From: an uncultured Lachnospiraceae bacterium | GTDB taxonomy: Bacteria > Bacillota > Clostridia > Lachnospirales > Lachnospiraceae | Assembly (NCBI GenBank): GCA_902767015.1 | Contig: CACXFV010000026.1 | Coordinates: 1-41,762, forward strand | Length of the DNA: 41,762 nt | Direction: 5' to 3' | Shown here: one piece after another, positions 26,573-34,987 of the stretch | Layout of the letters: each line of letters opens with the position of its first letter | Position numbering within the stretch: the stretch's first letter is position 1 | Position numbers and translations under genes: made by a program | Notes under the pieces: model-generated | The model's input: only the letters and a program-made list of their open reading frames with translations | Told to the model about the DNA's origin: nothing | The model's database searches: none

Positions 26573-27262
26573 ATGGATAATGCACAACTTAATCAGCAAC
26601 TCAAGGTTCTGCGCTCAAAGTGTGATGATGTTACACATGAAAAGAAGCTGCTTACGACAGATTTTGACGGATTGAAGGATTTTGTTATCAAGGTGGGAAT
26701 TACCAGTGCTTTGTGCCTTGTGCTCAGAATTACCCTTCTTCAGATATTTCTTGACAGTAAAAGTGCCTCTGTGAAAGCGTTGGGAAGATTCTTGGCACCT
26801 TTTGATTACGCTGTTTTCATTGTAGCCTTTATTCTGTTTTCAATAAGGGGGTTTGACCTTTTTATTAATGCCGATACAAAGTATTCTAAGATAGTTGCAA
26901 AAAAGCTTGATAAGGCAACTGTATCTGATAAAATGAATGAGCTTAACAGTGAAATTATGCGATTGCAGCTGGAAATCAATAAGACAGAAACCACCCTCTA
27001 TGAGCAGGGAGGGAAACCGGATGTTATCAGGGATAACACGTTGGATACCATTACAATACAGGATAACTTTTTTTCACAGAACGACATGGAGCAGAACGGC
27101 ATCTTTATGGAGGAAGGAGAGAATCTGTTTGCGAAGCAAAACCAAAAGAACAGTATTGATGATATATTAAATGGTCTGGATGACTTTTCAGTGGATGATG
27201 AGGACGAGTTTGAGAACAGTAGTGACCTGTGGGAAAAGGATGCCATGAAACATTACAAATGA
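26573..27262 (+). CDS. Two-span membrane protein with coiled coil and acidic tail, unknown function
   Basis: I do not recognise the family. The 229-residue protein has an N-terminal coiled-coil-like stretch (1-35, NAQLNQQLKVLRSKCDDVTHEKK), two membrane spans (about 39-60 and 76-96) joined by a short loop, a second heptad-rich segment (about 105-145, MNELNSEIMRLQLEINKTET), and a long polar tail ending in an acidic run DILNGLDDFSVDDEDEFENSSD. No signal peptide is seen. Both ends are probably cytoplasmic. It lies directly upstream of the sortase cluster but has its own terminator, so a functional link is uncertain. GGAGATGAGATAGC precedes the start. Confidence 0.7.
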   Translation: MDNAQLNQQLKVLRSKCDDVTHEKKLLTTDFDGLKDFVIKVGITSALCLVLRITLLQIFLDSKSASVKALGRFLAPFDYAVFIVAFILFSIRGFDLFINADTKYSKIVAKKLDKATVSDKMNELNSEIMRLQLEINKTETTLYEQGGKPDVIRDNTLDTITIQDNFFSQNDMEQNGIFMEEGENLFAKQNQKNSIDDILNGLDDFSVDDEDEFENSSDLWEKDAMKHYK

Positions 27263-27297
27263 GAACAGGTAAAGATTGCCAAAATGCCGAAATTTCC

Positions 27298-27327
27298 ACA
27301 TTTACAAGGCTTTGAATGTCTTTTTTT
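27298..27327 (+). terminator. Intrinsic terminator
   Basis: ACATT-(TA)-CAA, loop GGCT, TTG-AATGT, then C and seven T. The stem is weak but the T-run is strong. It closes the 26573 gene before the promoter of the secreted protein. Confidence 0.6.
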
Positions 27328-27348
27328 AGAAAAATTTAAAAATTTGAG

Positions 27349-27377
27349 TTGACAAATTATCGAATAGGTTTTATACT
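27349..27377 (+). promoter_or_regulatory. Strong promoter for the sortase-substrate gene
   Basis: TTGACA (27349-27354), exactly 17 bases, then TATACT (27372-27377). The leader is short and has AAGGAGGAAGAAG before the start codon, in line with high expression. Confidence 0.8.
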
Positions 27378-27419
27378 TCATATATCTTAATTAATGCATA
27401 TAAGGAGGAAGAAGAAAAA

Positions 27420-28001
27420 ATGATTAAGAAATTTTTAGCAGTTTCAGCTTCAGCAATTATGATGCTTGCTATGTCAGTTAGCGCTTTTGCAGCAGGTACA
27501 ATCAGTGCTGATGAACAGAAGATTCTTGATGAGTTAAAGGCAAAGAATGTTCCGACTGAGTATGTTGCACAGGCAGAGAAGTATCTTACTACTGACGGTG
27601 TTGATGTAACAGCAGCACAGGCAACAGAGATTATTGCAGATATTGATAGTGCAGCAGCAGAGGTTGAGAAGGCAGGTATTAAGACTATTGCTGATTTAAA
27701 GAAGAACAGCACAGTACTTAATTCTGTAGCAAGCAAGGCTGAGGCAGCAGCTAAGGTTGTTAATGTTACATTAACAGTTAATACAACAACTGGTGCTGTT
27801 AAGGCTGTAGATGCTTCAGGAAAGGTTATCTTTGAGAAGACACCTTCTACATCTACAACTACTAGTGGTACTTCTACAGCATCTACTGGTACATTAAAGA
27901 GAACAGGCGCAGATTCAATGTCAACAGTTGCAGTAGTTTCTGTATTAGGTTTAGCAGTAGCTACATTAGCAGTTGCTACAAAGAAGAATGCAGAGGCATA
28001 A
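27420..28001 (+). CDS. Secreted protein with atypical sortase signal (LKRTG)
   Basis: The 193-residue protein has a signal peptide (1-24, MIKKFLAVSASAIMMLAMSV then AFA). A mature domain rich in Ala, Glu and Lys (about 25-115, helical) follows, then a short beta-like stretch TLTVNTTTGAVKAVDASGKV and a Ser/Thr-rich linker (about 140-157). The end has sortase-signal layout: LKRTG (159-163), a hydrophobic span STVAVVSVLGLAVATLAVAT and a charged tail KKNAEA. The Pro of LPXTG is replaced by Lys. Codons are strongly biased (GCA, GTT, ACA, AAG), unlike most neighbours, which suggests high expression. The sortase gene overlaps its 3' end, so it is the likely substrate. I do not recognise the family; a structural surface protein is a guess. 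Confidence 0.85.
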   Translation: MIKKFLAVSASAIMMLAMSVSAFAAGTISADEQKILDELKAKNVPTEYVAQAEKYLTTDGVDVTAAQATEIIADIDSAAAEVEKAGIKTIADLKKNSTVLNSVASKAEAAAKVVNVTLTVNTTTGAVKAVDASGKVIFEKTPSTSTTTSGTSTASTGTLKRTGADSMSTVAVVSVLGLAVATLAVATKKNAEA

Positions 28002-28680
28002 GAAAAGGTTTGCTAGAAAATTGAATAGGGTAATGGCATATATCTATGTGCCATTACTTTTTTCTTTTTTAGCGTATGGTGTTACTTATCTTATGGCATC
28101 AGATGTTATCGATTTGGCGGTTAATCTTGTTTCTATTATATCAGCAGATAATGCGCCTGATTTCAGTACGGAATATAATTCTTTATTTGTGAAAGATTCT
28201 GTTGAGATAATTGAGGAAGAAGATGGAGTAGAAACGGTCAAGCGTTCTGATGTAGTGATGGCAGGATACGGAGAACTGTATGCATATGTAAGATGTACAA
28301 GAATTGCACTGGATGCACCAATCTATATGGGTGATGACTATGATATATTGGGCAGAGGTGTAGGTCAGAGCTTTTCTTCCTTCCAACCGGGCTTTAACAG
28401 AGTGATTGTATTGTGTGCCCATAATAATACCTACTTTAATGCATTTAAGAATATTGAATTGGGAGATACCGTGGATATAGAGACGAGCTATGGAACCTAT
28501 CATTACGAAGTGAAGGAGACAAAAGTCATTAATGAGACGGATACAGGTGCCATTGATTATAGTATTGATCATGAACAATTGGTTATGTATACCTGTTATC
28601 CGTTTGATATGTTGTCTCATACACCATATCGGTTTATTGTATATGCAGATTTGGTTTCAGGTCCGGTGTTTGTTGATTAG
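27988..28680 (+). CDS. Sortase (transpeptidase anchoring surface proteins)
   Basis: The protein has 230 residues. A basic N-terminus (MQRHKKRFARKLNR) and one membrane helix (about 18-38, IYVPLLFSFLAYGVTYLMA) place the enzyme outside the membrane. After a linker of about 80 residues comes the sortase barrel (about 110-225). The catalytic set is present: H145 in CAHNNTYF, C203 in YTCYP and R215 in TPYRFIVYA. It lacks the large insertion of class B enzymes and looks like class D, although class is uncertain. I chose ATG 27988, overlapping the substrate gene by 14 bases and suggesting coupled translation; TTG 27973 and ATG 28033 are alternatives. It probably anchors the product of the gene in front. 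Confidence 0.85.
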   Translation: MQRHKKRFARKLNRVMAYIYVPLLFSFLAYGVTYLMASDVIDLAVNLVSIISADNAPDFSTEYNSLFVKDSVEIIEEEDGVETVKRSDVVMAGYGELYAYVRCTRIALDAPIYMGDDYDILGRGVGQSFSSFQPGFNRVIVLCAHNNTYFNAFKNIELGDTVDIETSYGTYHYEVKETKVINETDTGAIDYSIDHEQLVMYTCYPFDMLSHTPYRFIVYADLVSGPVFVD

Positions 28681-28766
28681 CCGGGTATTTTGTGAATAGA
28701 ATGATGAATTACGTAATTAGTGGCAGTATTGCAAGTAACGCTTGTGATATGCAGGAGGTGTAATGA

Positions 28767-29660
28767 ATGAAAAAGTCAGAAGGTAGTGCAGTTCTCTGCA
28801 TGTTTGCGAGTCTGTTACTGTCGATTTTTGTGTCTGTGCTTGCTATCATGCTTTCTGTCAAGCTTGGTTTCGCATCGAACAACTCCCTCATGAATGCTTT
28901 GGATGAAGTCGGGTATTATGATATGGTATATGACGATTTTATGACTAAGTGTGAGTCGATTATTATACCGGATGGATTATCCAAAGAGGTTTTTGATGGT
29001 GTATTTTCTGTAGAACAGATGCGAAGTGACGGTAATGCGTATTTGGACGCACAGCTAAACAGCACAGTGTTTAATTCCAAGTTTGATGTGTATGAGCAGA
29101 AGTTTTCAGCGAATATAAAAGATTATGCACAAAAGCATCAACTTAAAGTGGATGGAGATATGGATGCAATCATTGCGGATATTTCTGATGATATCATGGA
29201 TTATTATCTGGAAATGATAAGGATTCCTTATGCATCGACAATCGGTTCGATTTTCAGAATGATATCCGGCTATTTTATCTATGTATTTGTTGCAATGATT
29301 ATATTTACCGTGATAACGATATGGATTATCTATAAGCAGAATCCGTACAAGAAGAACAGGATTTTCAGATATTTGGCCTATGGTACAATGTCAGGCGCCA
29401 TCTCGACACTTATACCGCCGTTGTATTGTATTATTACAAGGTTCTATACAAAACTTCAGATATATCCGGAGTATATGTACAAGTTCATTGTCAGATATAT
29501 AGAAAATGGTATCAGTATTATGATGGTAGTAGGTGTCATTTTATTGATTACGGCATTGACCTGCATTGCGCTGAGCAGTTATCTGAAGTACAAATATGTA
29601 CATACAAAGCATCATCATCACCACCATTATCACAGTGATGAAGAGGCAGCGGAAGCATAG
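28767..29660 (+). CDS. Four-span membrane protein with extracellular domain and His-rich tail
   Basis: I do not recognise the family. The 297-residue protein has a first membrane helix at about 7-32, a mostly polar domain (33-155) that should lie outside the cell, and three more spans (about 167-190, 203-227, 245-272). The tail from 279 on is cytoplasmic by the positive-inside rule (YKQNPYKKNR in one inner loop). It reads HTKHHHHHHYHSDEEAAEA, a natural run of six His plus two more, which could bind metal. AGGAGGT precedes ATG 28767. It is 86 bases after the sortase gene in the same direction, so it may be an accessory of the sortase system (inference). Confidence 0.75.
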   Translation: MKKSEGSAVLCMFASLLLSIFVSVLAIMLSVKLGFASNNSLMNALDEVGYYDMVYDDFMTKCESIIIPDGLSKEVFDGVFSVEQMRSDGNAYLDAQLNSTVFNSKFDVYEQKFSANIKDYAQKHQLKVDGDMDAIIADISDDIMDYYLEMIRIPYASTIGSIFRMISGYFIYVFVAMIIFTVITIWIIYKQNPYKKNRIFRYLAYGTMSGAISTLIPPLYCIITRFYTKLQIYPEYMYKFIVRYIENGISIMMVVGVILLITALTCIALSSYLKYKYVHTKHHHHHHYHSDEEAAEA

Positions 29661-29689
29661 TAAAGAAGTGACAATTTATTGTAAAGGGA

Positions 29690-29718
29690 TTGACAATTAA
29701 ATTGATTTATTGTAATAT
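29690..29718 (+). promoter_or_regulatory. Strong promoter for aspS-gatCAB
   Basis: TTGACA (29690-29695), 17 bases, TAATAT (29713-29718). Start of transcription near 29725, four bases before the hairpin at 29729. Confidence 0.8.
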
Positions 29719-29728
29719 ATGCGTGAAC

Positions 29729-29768
29729 AAAGGTGTTCTGATTCAATTGAATCAGAGCGCCTTTTTTT
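29729..29768 (+). terminator. Terminator-like hairpin at the 5' end of the aspS leader
   Basis: A continuous 16-pair stem AAAGGTGTTCTGATTC / GAATCAGAGCGCCTTT with loop AATT, then T to 29768 (seven T in total). It is a full intrinsic terminator by shape but lies immediately after a strong promoter. It could end the upstream membrane-protein transcript, attenuate aspS, or both. Confidence 0.85.
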
Positions 29769-29812
29769 GTTGTGAAAGTGTGTGAGTTATTGTATGTGAA
29801 AGGAATGGTAGT

Positions 29813-31564
29813 ATGGAAAAAAAGAGTGTTTATCGCGATTTTACGCTGGATAAGATTAGTGAAGATATGACAGGGGAGGAGGTCTGTGTGGCAGGCTGGG
29901 TAGAAAATATCAGAGACCACGGTGGTGTATCTTTTCTTGACTTAAGAGATATGTATGGTGTGATACAGGTTGTGCTTAGGGATACAACCCTTTTAGAGGG
30001 CATAGTGAAGGAGGAATGTATCAGCGTCCGAGGATTGGTGGAGAAGCGTGATGAGGAAACCTACAATCCGAAAATAGCGTCAGGAACGATTGAGGTGGAG
30101 GCACATGAGATTGATATACTGGGTAGGGTTTACAGAACACTTCCTTTTGAAATACAGAGTTCTAAGGAGATAAGAGAGGATTTAAGACTGAAATACAGGT
30201 ATCTGGATTTGAGAAACAGGAAAGTAAAGAATAATATTATTTTTCGTTCTAACGTGATATCTTTTTTGAGAAAAGTGATGGAGGAGATGGGATTTATAGA
30301 AATACAGACGCCAATCCTCTGCGCTTCATCACCGGAGGGAGCCAGAGATTATATCGTTCCTTCCAGAAGATATAAAGGCAGTTTTTATGCACTTCCGCAG
30401 GCACCACAGCAATATAAGCAGTTGCTGATGGCGTCAGGCTTTGACAGATATTTTCAGATAGCACCATGTTTTCGGGATGAGGATGCCAGAGCTGACAGGT
30501 CACCGGGAGAATTTTATCAGCTGGATTTGGAGATGAGCTTTGCCACACAGGAGGATGTGTTTGAAGTAGGAGAGAAGGTTCTCACAGCAGTTTTTGAAAA
30601 ATTTGCACCGAGTGGCTATACAGTGACAAAAGCACCTTTTCCGGTAATCAGTTATCAACAGGCAATGCTGGAATTTGGAACAGATAAGCCGGATTTAAGA
30701 AATCCGTTGCGAATAATAGATGTGACAGAGTTTTTTCAAAGATGTACATTTAAGCCATTTCATGGTAAAACAGTAAGGGCAATTAAAGTACATGCAGAAA
30801 TGTCAAAAGGATTTCATGAAAGGCTGCTCTCATTTGCCACCTCCATGGGAATGGCGGGACTGGGTTATCTTGAAGTGATGGAAGATATGTCGTACAAAGG
30901 ACCGATTGATAAATTTATTCCTGAGGACATGAAAAATGAATTGAGAGACTATGCACAGCTTAAAACAGGTGATACAATATTCTTTATAGCTGATAAGGAG
31001 AGCAGGGCAAATTATTATGCAGGAAATATACGAAATGAGTTAGGGGAAAAACTTCATCTTACGAATCAAATGTCTTATGATTTTTGTTATGTCAATGATT
31101 TTCCGATGTTTGAATATGATGAGGAGGAAAAGAAGATTGGATTTACGCATAATCCTTTTTCAATGCCGCAGGGGGGGCTTGAGGCGCTTAACACAAAGAA
31201 TCCGCTTGACATACTTGCCTATCAGTATGATATTGTATGTAATGGTGTGGAATTATCCTCAGGAGCAGTAAGAAACCATGATATGAAGATAATGGAAAGG
31301 GCGTTTGAAATTGCGGGATATGCAAAGGAGGAGCTTGAACAGAAGTTCGGTGCGCTTTATCAGGCATTTCAATACGGTGCGCCGCCACATGCGGGGATGG
31401 CGCCGGGAATCGACAGAATTCTCATGCTTTTGCGGAATGAGGAAAATATTAGAGAAGTCATTGCTTTTCCGATGAATGCAAATGCACAGGATCTGATGTG
31501 CGGCGCACCGGGAAGAGTGACAGAGCAGCAGCTCAGAGAGGTACATATCAAAGTTAGGACGTAG
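29813..31564 (+). CDS. aspS: Aspartyl-tRNA synthetase, probably non-discriminating
   Basis: A bacterial-type AspRS of 583 residues in the cytoplasm. The order is an N-terminal OB anticodon domain (about 15-110, VCVAGWVENIRDHGGVSFLDLRD), a class II core with YRYLDLRNRKV, TPILCASSPEGARDYIVPSR, QAPQQYKQLLM and motif 2 around IAPCFRDEDARADRSPGEF, a GAD insertion (about 285-405, with DTIFFIADKE) and motif 3 GMAPGIDRILMLLRNEENIREVIAFP. The adjacent gatC, gatA and gatB genes strongly suggest that it also charges tRNA-Asn with Asp for later amidation. That is inference from context; I cannot read specificity from the sequence alone. AAGGAATGGTAGT precedes the start. Confidence 0.95.
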   Translation: MEKKSVYRDFTLDKISEDMTGEEVCVAGWVENIRDHGGVSFLDLRDMYGVIQVVLRDTTLLEGIVKEECISVRGLVEKRDEETYNPKIASGTIEVEAHEIDILGRVYRTLPFEIQSSKEIREDLRLKYRYLDLRNRKVKNNIIFRSNVISFLRKVMEEMGFIEIQTPILCASSPEGARDYIVPSRRYKGSFYALPQAPQQYKQLLMASGFDRYFQIAPCFRDEDARADRSPGEFYQLDLEMSFATQEDVFEVGEKVLTAVFEKFAPSGYTVTKAPFPVISYQQAMLEFGTDKPDLRNPLRIIDVTEFFQRCTFKPFHGKTVRAIKVHAEMSKGFHERLLSFATSMGMAGLGYLEVMEDMSYKGPIDKFIPEDMKNELRDYAQLKTGDTIFFIADKESRANYYAGNIRNELGEKLHLTNQMSYDFCYVNDFPMFEYDEEEKKIGFTHNPFSMPQGGLEALNTKNPLDILAYQYDIVCNGVELSSGAVRNHDMKIMERAFEIAGYAKEELEQKFGALYQAFQYGAPPHAGMAPGIDRILMLLRNEENIREVIAFPMNANAQDLMCGAPGRVTEQQLREVHIKVRT

Positions 31565-31616
31565 GTATCGACACGGCATAAACCGAATTGTTACGGCACA
31601 GGTATGACGAGGATAC

Positions 31617-31630
31617 AAGGTCATGACCTT
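31617..31630. promoter_or_regulatory. Perfect 14-base palindrome in the aspS-gatC gap
   Basis: AAGGTCATGACCTT, perfectly two-fold symmetric, flanked by GATAC on the left and AAGGTAT on the right. It could be an operator or a small hairpin; nothing else in the 137-base gap is recognisable. Confidence 0.3.
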
Positions 31631-31701
31631 AAGGTATATCACTGTGTATGCTCAGAAAAGTGTGAATAGCAGCAATAGAGAGATAGAAAGGAAGGCAGGT
31701 T

Positions 31702-31995
31702 ATGGCAAAGGTAATATCGGATGAGACGATTGAATATGTCGGAATCCTTGCAAAGCTTGAACTGCAAGAGGAGGAGAAGGAGCAGGCAAAAAAAGATATG
31801 GCAGTGATGCTTGATTATATTGATAAGATGAAAGAACTGGATACGGAGGGAATAGAACCTATGAGTCACATCTTTTCTGTGAATAATGTTTTCAGGGAGG
31901 ATATTGTGACGAATGGCGATGACAGAGAAAATATCCTTGCCAATGCACCTTTGAAGAAAAATGGTATGTTTAATGTACCCAAGACATTTGAGTGA
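31702..31995 (+). CDS. gatC: Aspartyl/glutamyl-tRNA amidotransferase subunit C
   Basis: The small structural subunit of the GatCAB complex has 97 residues. Family signs: [23 protein letters not shown] near the start, a helix ending [19 protein letters not shown], then [15 protein letters not shown] and the closing [18 protein letters not shown]-like end. It wraps around GatA and stabilises the complex, which amidates Asp-tRNA-Asn (and often Glu-tRNA-Gln). GAAAGGAAGGCAGGTT precedes ATG 31702. gatA follows after 26 bases. The 137-base gap to aspS is larger than the other spacings of this cluster. Confidence 0.95.
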   Translation: MAKVISDETIEYVGILAKLELQEEEKEQAKKDMAVMLDYIDKMKELDTEGIEPMSHIFSVNNVFREDIVTNGDDRENILANAPLKKNGMFNVPKTFE

Positions 31996-32021
31996 CGAAG
32001 AGCAGGAGGTGATTTTTCAAA

Positions 32022-33512
32022 ATGGATATCTTGGATTTTACAGCCGTGGGGCTGGCAGATGAGATAAAAAAAGGAGAAGTGTCGGCACAGGAGGCTGTTG
32101 AGGCGGTTTTTTCGCGGATAGACAACTGTGAAGATGAACTGAACTGTTATATTTCTTTTGACAGGATGGAGGCAGTGAAGAGGGCGCAACAGGTGCAGAA
32201 AGCGATAGAGGCGGGAGAGATACATTCGTCACTTGCCGGTGTTCCTGTTGCTATCAAAGATAATATCTGCACGAAGGGAATGAAAACTACATGTGCATCG
32301 AAAATATTGCAGAATTTTGTTCCTACGTATTCAGCACATGCGGTAAAGTGTCTGGAGGAAGCGGGGGCTGTTATTATCGGAAAAACCAATATGGATGAAT
32401 TTGCCATGGGTTCTACCACGGAGACATCCTTTACCGGTCCGACAAAAAATCCGTGGAATACGGCGTGTGTGCCGGGAGGCTCCTCCGGTGGTTCGGCAGC
32501 GGCAGTGGCAGCAGGGGAGTGTTATTATGCACTTGGTTCTGATACAGGCGGCTCTATCAGGCAGCCGGCCGGCTATTGCGGCATCGTTGGAATGAAGCCG
32601 ACCTATTCGACTGTGTCCAGGTATGGTCTGATTGCGTACGGTTCCTCCCTTGACCAGATAGGTCCGCTTTGCAAGGATGTGACAGATTGTGCTAACATTT
32701 TAGAGGTAATTACTTCATATGATGAAAAAGATTCAACATCTGCCAGACGGAAGGATGCATCATTCACAGAGGCACTTGTGGATGATGTAAAAGGAATGCG
32801 GATAGGAATACCAAAAGAGTATTTTGGAAAAGGACTGGAGCCGGAGATAAGTGCAGCTGTATTAAAGGCTGCTGCACTTTTAGAAGAAAAGGGAGCTATC
32901 ATAGAGGAATTTAATCTGACATTGACAGATTATGCCATACCGGCCTACTATACCATTGCGTCAGCAGAAGCGAGCTCTAATCTAGAGAGATTCGATGGTA
33001 TCAAGTATGGATATAGGACAGAGGTGTATGAAGGTCTCCACAATATGTATAAGAAAACACGCTCGGAGGGATTCGGCGGGGAGGTAAAGCGAAGAATCAT
33101 GTTAGGCTCCTTTGTGCTGAGTTCAGGCTATTATGATGCATATTATCTGAAAGCACTGCGAGTGAAGGCATTGATTAAACAGGAATTTGATAAGGCATTT
33201 TCAAAATATGATGTGATATTAGGTCCTGTAGCGCCGCAGACAGCACCAAAGCTGGGTGAAAGCCTTACAGAGCCTTTGAAAATGTATTTAGGTGATATCT
33301 ATACGATATCAGCCAATCTTACCGGAATACCGGGAATCAGTGTTCCTTGCGGAATTGACAGTAAAGGTCTGCCGATTGGCTTACAGCTTTTGGGAGATTG
33401 CTTTAGAGAAAAGAATATTATTAGAACCGCTTATGCGTATGAGCAGGCAAGGGGAAAGTTTGCCGGTCCTGATGTAAGCGGCTGTGAACACAGCTTATAT
33501 GAGGTTGAATAG
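32022..33512 (+). CDS. gatA: Aspartyl/glutamyl-tRNA amidotransferase subunit A
   Basis: The glutaminase subunit belongs to the amidase-signature family and frees ammonia from glutamine for GatB. At 496 residues it is full length. The Ser-cisSer-Lys triad is visible: K79 in VAIKDNI, S154 in PGGSSGGSAA, and nucleophile S178 in GSDTGGSIRQPA. Later family stretches include FDGIKYGYR, SEGFGGEVKRRIMLGSFVLS and NLTGIPGISVPCG. The unit aspS-gatC-gatA-gatB is compact, with gatB starting 15 bases after this stop. Unlike two other amidotransferase-related genes in the window, its own active site is intact. Confidence 0.97.
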   Translation: MDILDFTAVGLADEIKKGEVSAQEAVEAVFSRIDNCEDELNCYISFDRMEAVKRAQQVQKAIEAGEIHSSLAGVPVAIKDNICTKGMKTTCASKILQNFVPTYSAHAVKCLEEAGAVIIGKTNMDEFAMGSTTETSFTGPTKNPWNTACVPGGSSGGSAAAVAAGECYYALGSDTGGSIRQPAGYCGIVGMKPTYSTVSRYGLIAYGSSLDQIGPLCKDVTDCANILEVITSYDEKDSTSARRKDASFTEALVDDVKGMRIGIPKEYFGKGLEPEISAAVLKAAALLEEKGAIIEEFNLTLTDYAIPAYYTIASAEASSNLERFDGIKYGYRTEVYEGLHNMYKKTRSEGFGGEVKRRIMLGSFVLSSGYYDAYYLKALRVKALIKQEFDKAFSKYDVILGPVAPQTAPKLGESLTEPLKMYLGDIYTISANLTGIPGISVPCGIDSKGLPIGLQLLGDCFREKNIIRTAYAYEQARGKFAGPDVSGCEHSLYEVE

Positions 33513-33527
33513 ACAGGGAGGCACAGT

Positions 33528-34961
33528 ATGGCAAAAGAATATGATACAGTAATCGGACTAGAAGTTCATGTGGAATTGGATACAAAAACAAAAATTTTTT
33601 GTGGCTGTTCCACCGCATTTGGTGCAGAACCGAATACACATACCTGTCCTGTCTGCACAGGAATGCCGGGAAGTCTTCCGGTGCTCAATAAACAGGTGGT
33701 GGAGTATGCGATTTCCGTTGGATTGGCAACGAATTGCCGGATTACAGGATTTAGTAAATTTGACAGAAAGAACTATTTTTATCCGGATAATCCGCAGAAT
33801 TACCAGATATCTCAGTTGTATCTTCCTATCTGTACCAATGGTTTTGTAGAAATCACAGGTGAAGATGGCAATAACAAAAAAATCGGCATTCATGAAATTC
33901 ACATGGAGGAGGATGCAGGGAAGCTTATCCATGATGAATGGGAGGATTGCTCCTATGTGGATTACAACCGCTCCGGAGTGCCGTTGATAGAAATTGTATC
34001 GGAGCCGGATATGCGTTCTGCTGACGAGGTAATTGCGTATCTGACAAAGCTTAGAATGATTATTCAATATCTGGGGGCTTCGGATTGTAAGCTGAATGAG
34101 GGTTCAATGCGAGCTGATGTCAATTTATCCGTAAGGGAAGCAGGGAGTGAGACTTTCGGAACCAGAACGGAGATGAAGAACCTTAATTCTTTTAAGGCGA
34201 TTAGAAGAGCCATTGAAAATGAGAGAGAAAGACAGATTGATATCATTGAAGCAGGTGAAAAGGTAATACAAGAGACAAGAAGGTGGGATGATAACAAAGA
34301 GTATTCCTACCCTATGCGCTCTAAAGAGGACGCAAAGGATTACAGATATTTTCCGGAACCGGATCTGCCTCCGGTTGTGGTTAGTGAGCAGTGGATTGAG
34401 GAAATCAGAAGCAGGCAGCCGGAGTTTCGTGATGAAAAAATGGCAAGATATATTCGTGAATTTGACATACCGGAGTATGATGCAGATATTATTACCTCTT
34501 CCAAAAAGATGGCAGATATATTTGAGGCAACTGTCGGGGAAGGAGCGAATCCTAAAAAGGTCAGCAATTATCTGATGGGAGAGACCATGAGACTGCTAAA
34601 AATCCTTGAGAAGGAGCCGGAGGATATACATTTTTCGCCTGAGAATCTGGCACGTCTGATAAAACTGACAGATGACCAGGTGATTAACAGCAGCGTGGCA
34701 AAAGAGGTATTCGAAAAGATGTTTGAGGAGGATGTTAATCCGGAGGAATACGTGGAGATTCATGGACTGAAGCAGAATAATGATGTGGAGGGTCTGAAGG
34801 AAATTATCAAGCAGGTTATTACAGAGAATCCTAAGTCTGTGGAGGATTATCACAGTGGAAAGGAGAAAGCTCTGGGATTCCTGGTAGGTCAGACCATGAA
34901 GGCGACAAGGGGAAAGGCAAATCCTGAAATGATTCACCTGCTGTTAAAAGAGTTATTGTAA
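33528..34961 (+). CDS. gatB: Aspartyl/glutamyl-tRNA amidotransferase subunit B
   Basis: This subunit phosphorylates and amidates the misacylated tRNA. At 477 residues it is full length. Diagnostic segments: VIGLEVHVELDTKTKIFCGC near the start, PVCTGMPGSLPVLN, KFDRKNYFYPDNPQNYQISQ, GIHEIHMEEDAGKL and SGVPLIEIVSEPD. The C-terminal YqeY-like helical tail (about 400-477, VEDYHSGKEKALGFLVGQTM) binds tRNA. The metal-binding Cys pairs CGCS and CPVC are present. AGGGAGG precedes ATG 33528. It is the last gene of the unit, followed by a hairpin that overlaps the stop codon. Confidence 0.97.
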   Translation: MAKEYDTVIGLEVHVELDTKTKIFCGCSTAFGAEPNTHTCPVCTGMPGSLPVLNKQVVEYAISVGLATNCRITGFSKFDRKNYFYPDNPQNYQISQLYLPICTNGFVEITGEDGNNKKIGIHEIHMEEDAGKLIHDEWEDCSYVDYNRSGVPLIEIVSEPDMRSADEVIAYLTKLRMIIQYLGASDCKLNEGSMRADVNLSVREAGSETFGTRTEMKNLNSFKAIRRAIENERERQIDIIEAGEKVIQETRRWDDNKEYSYPMRSKEDAKDYRYFPEPDLPPVVVSEQWIEEIRSRQPEFRDEKMARYIREFDIPEYDADIITSSKKMADIFEATVGEGANPKKVSNYLMGETMRLLKILEKEPEDIHFSPENLARLIKLTDDQVINSSVAKEVFEKMFEEDVNPEEYVEIHGLKQNNDVEGLKEIIKQVITENPKSVEDYHSGKEKALGFLVGQTMKATRGKANPEMIHLLLKELL

Positions 34962-34987
34962 TGTGTCAGTCAGTGAATGACACATTA
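34959..34987 (+). terminator. Hairpin overlapping the gatB stop
   Basis: TAATGTGTCA / TGACACATTA, a perfect 10-base stem with a 9-base loop, starting at the stop codon itself. There is no T-run, so it is more likely an RNA 3'-end stabiliser or a weak terminator. Confidence 0.45.

Noticed and set aside
28706-28717. Palindrome AATTACGTAATT between the sortase and membrane-protein genes as an operator
   Set aside because: Short, AT-rich and easily expected by chance; no promoter is seen beside it.
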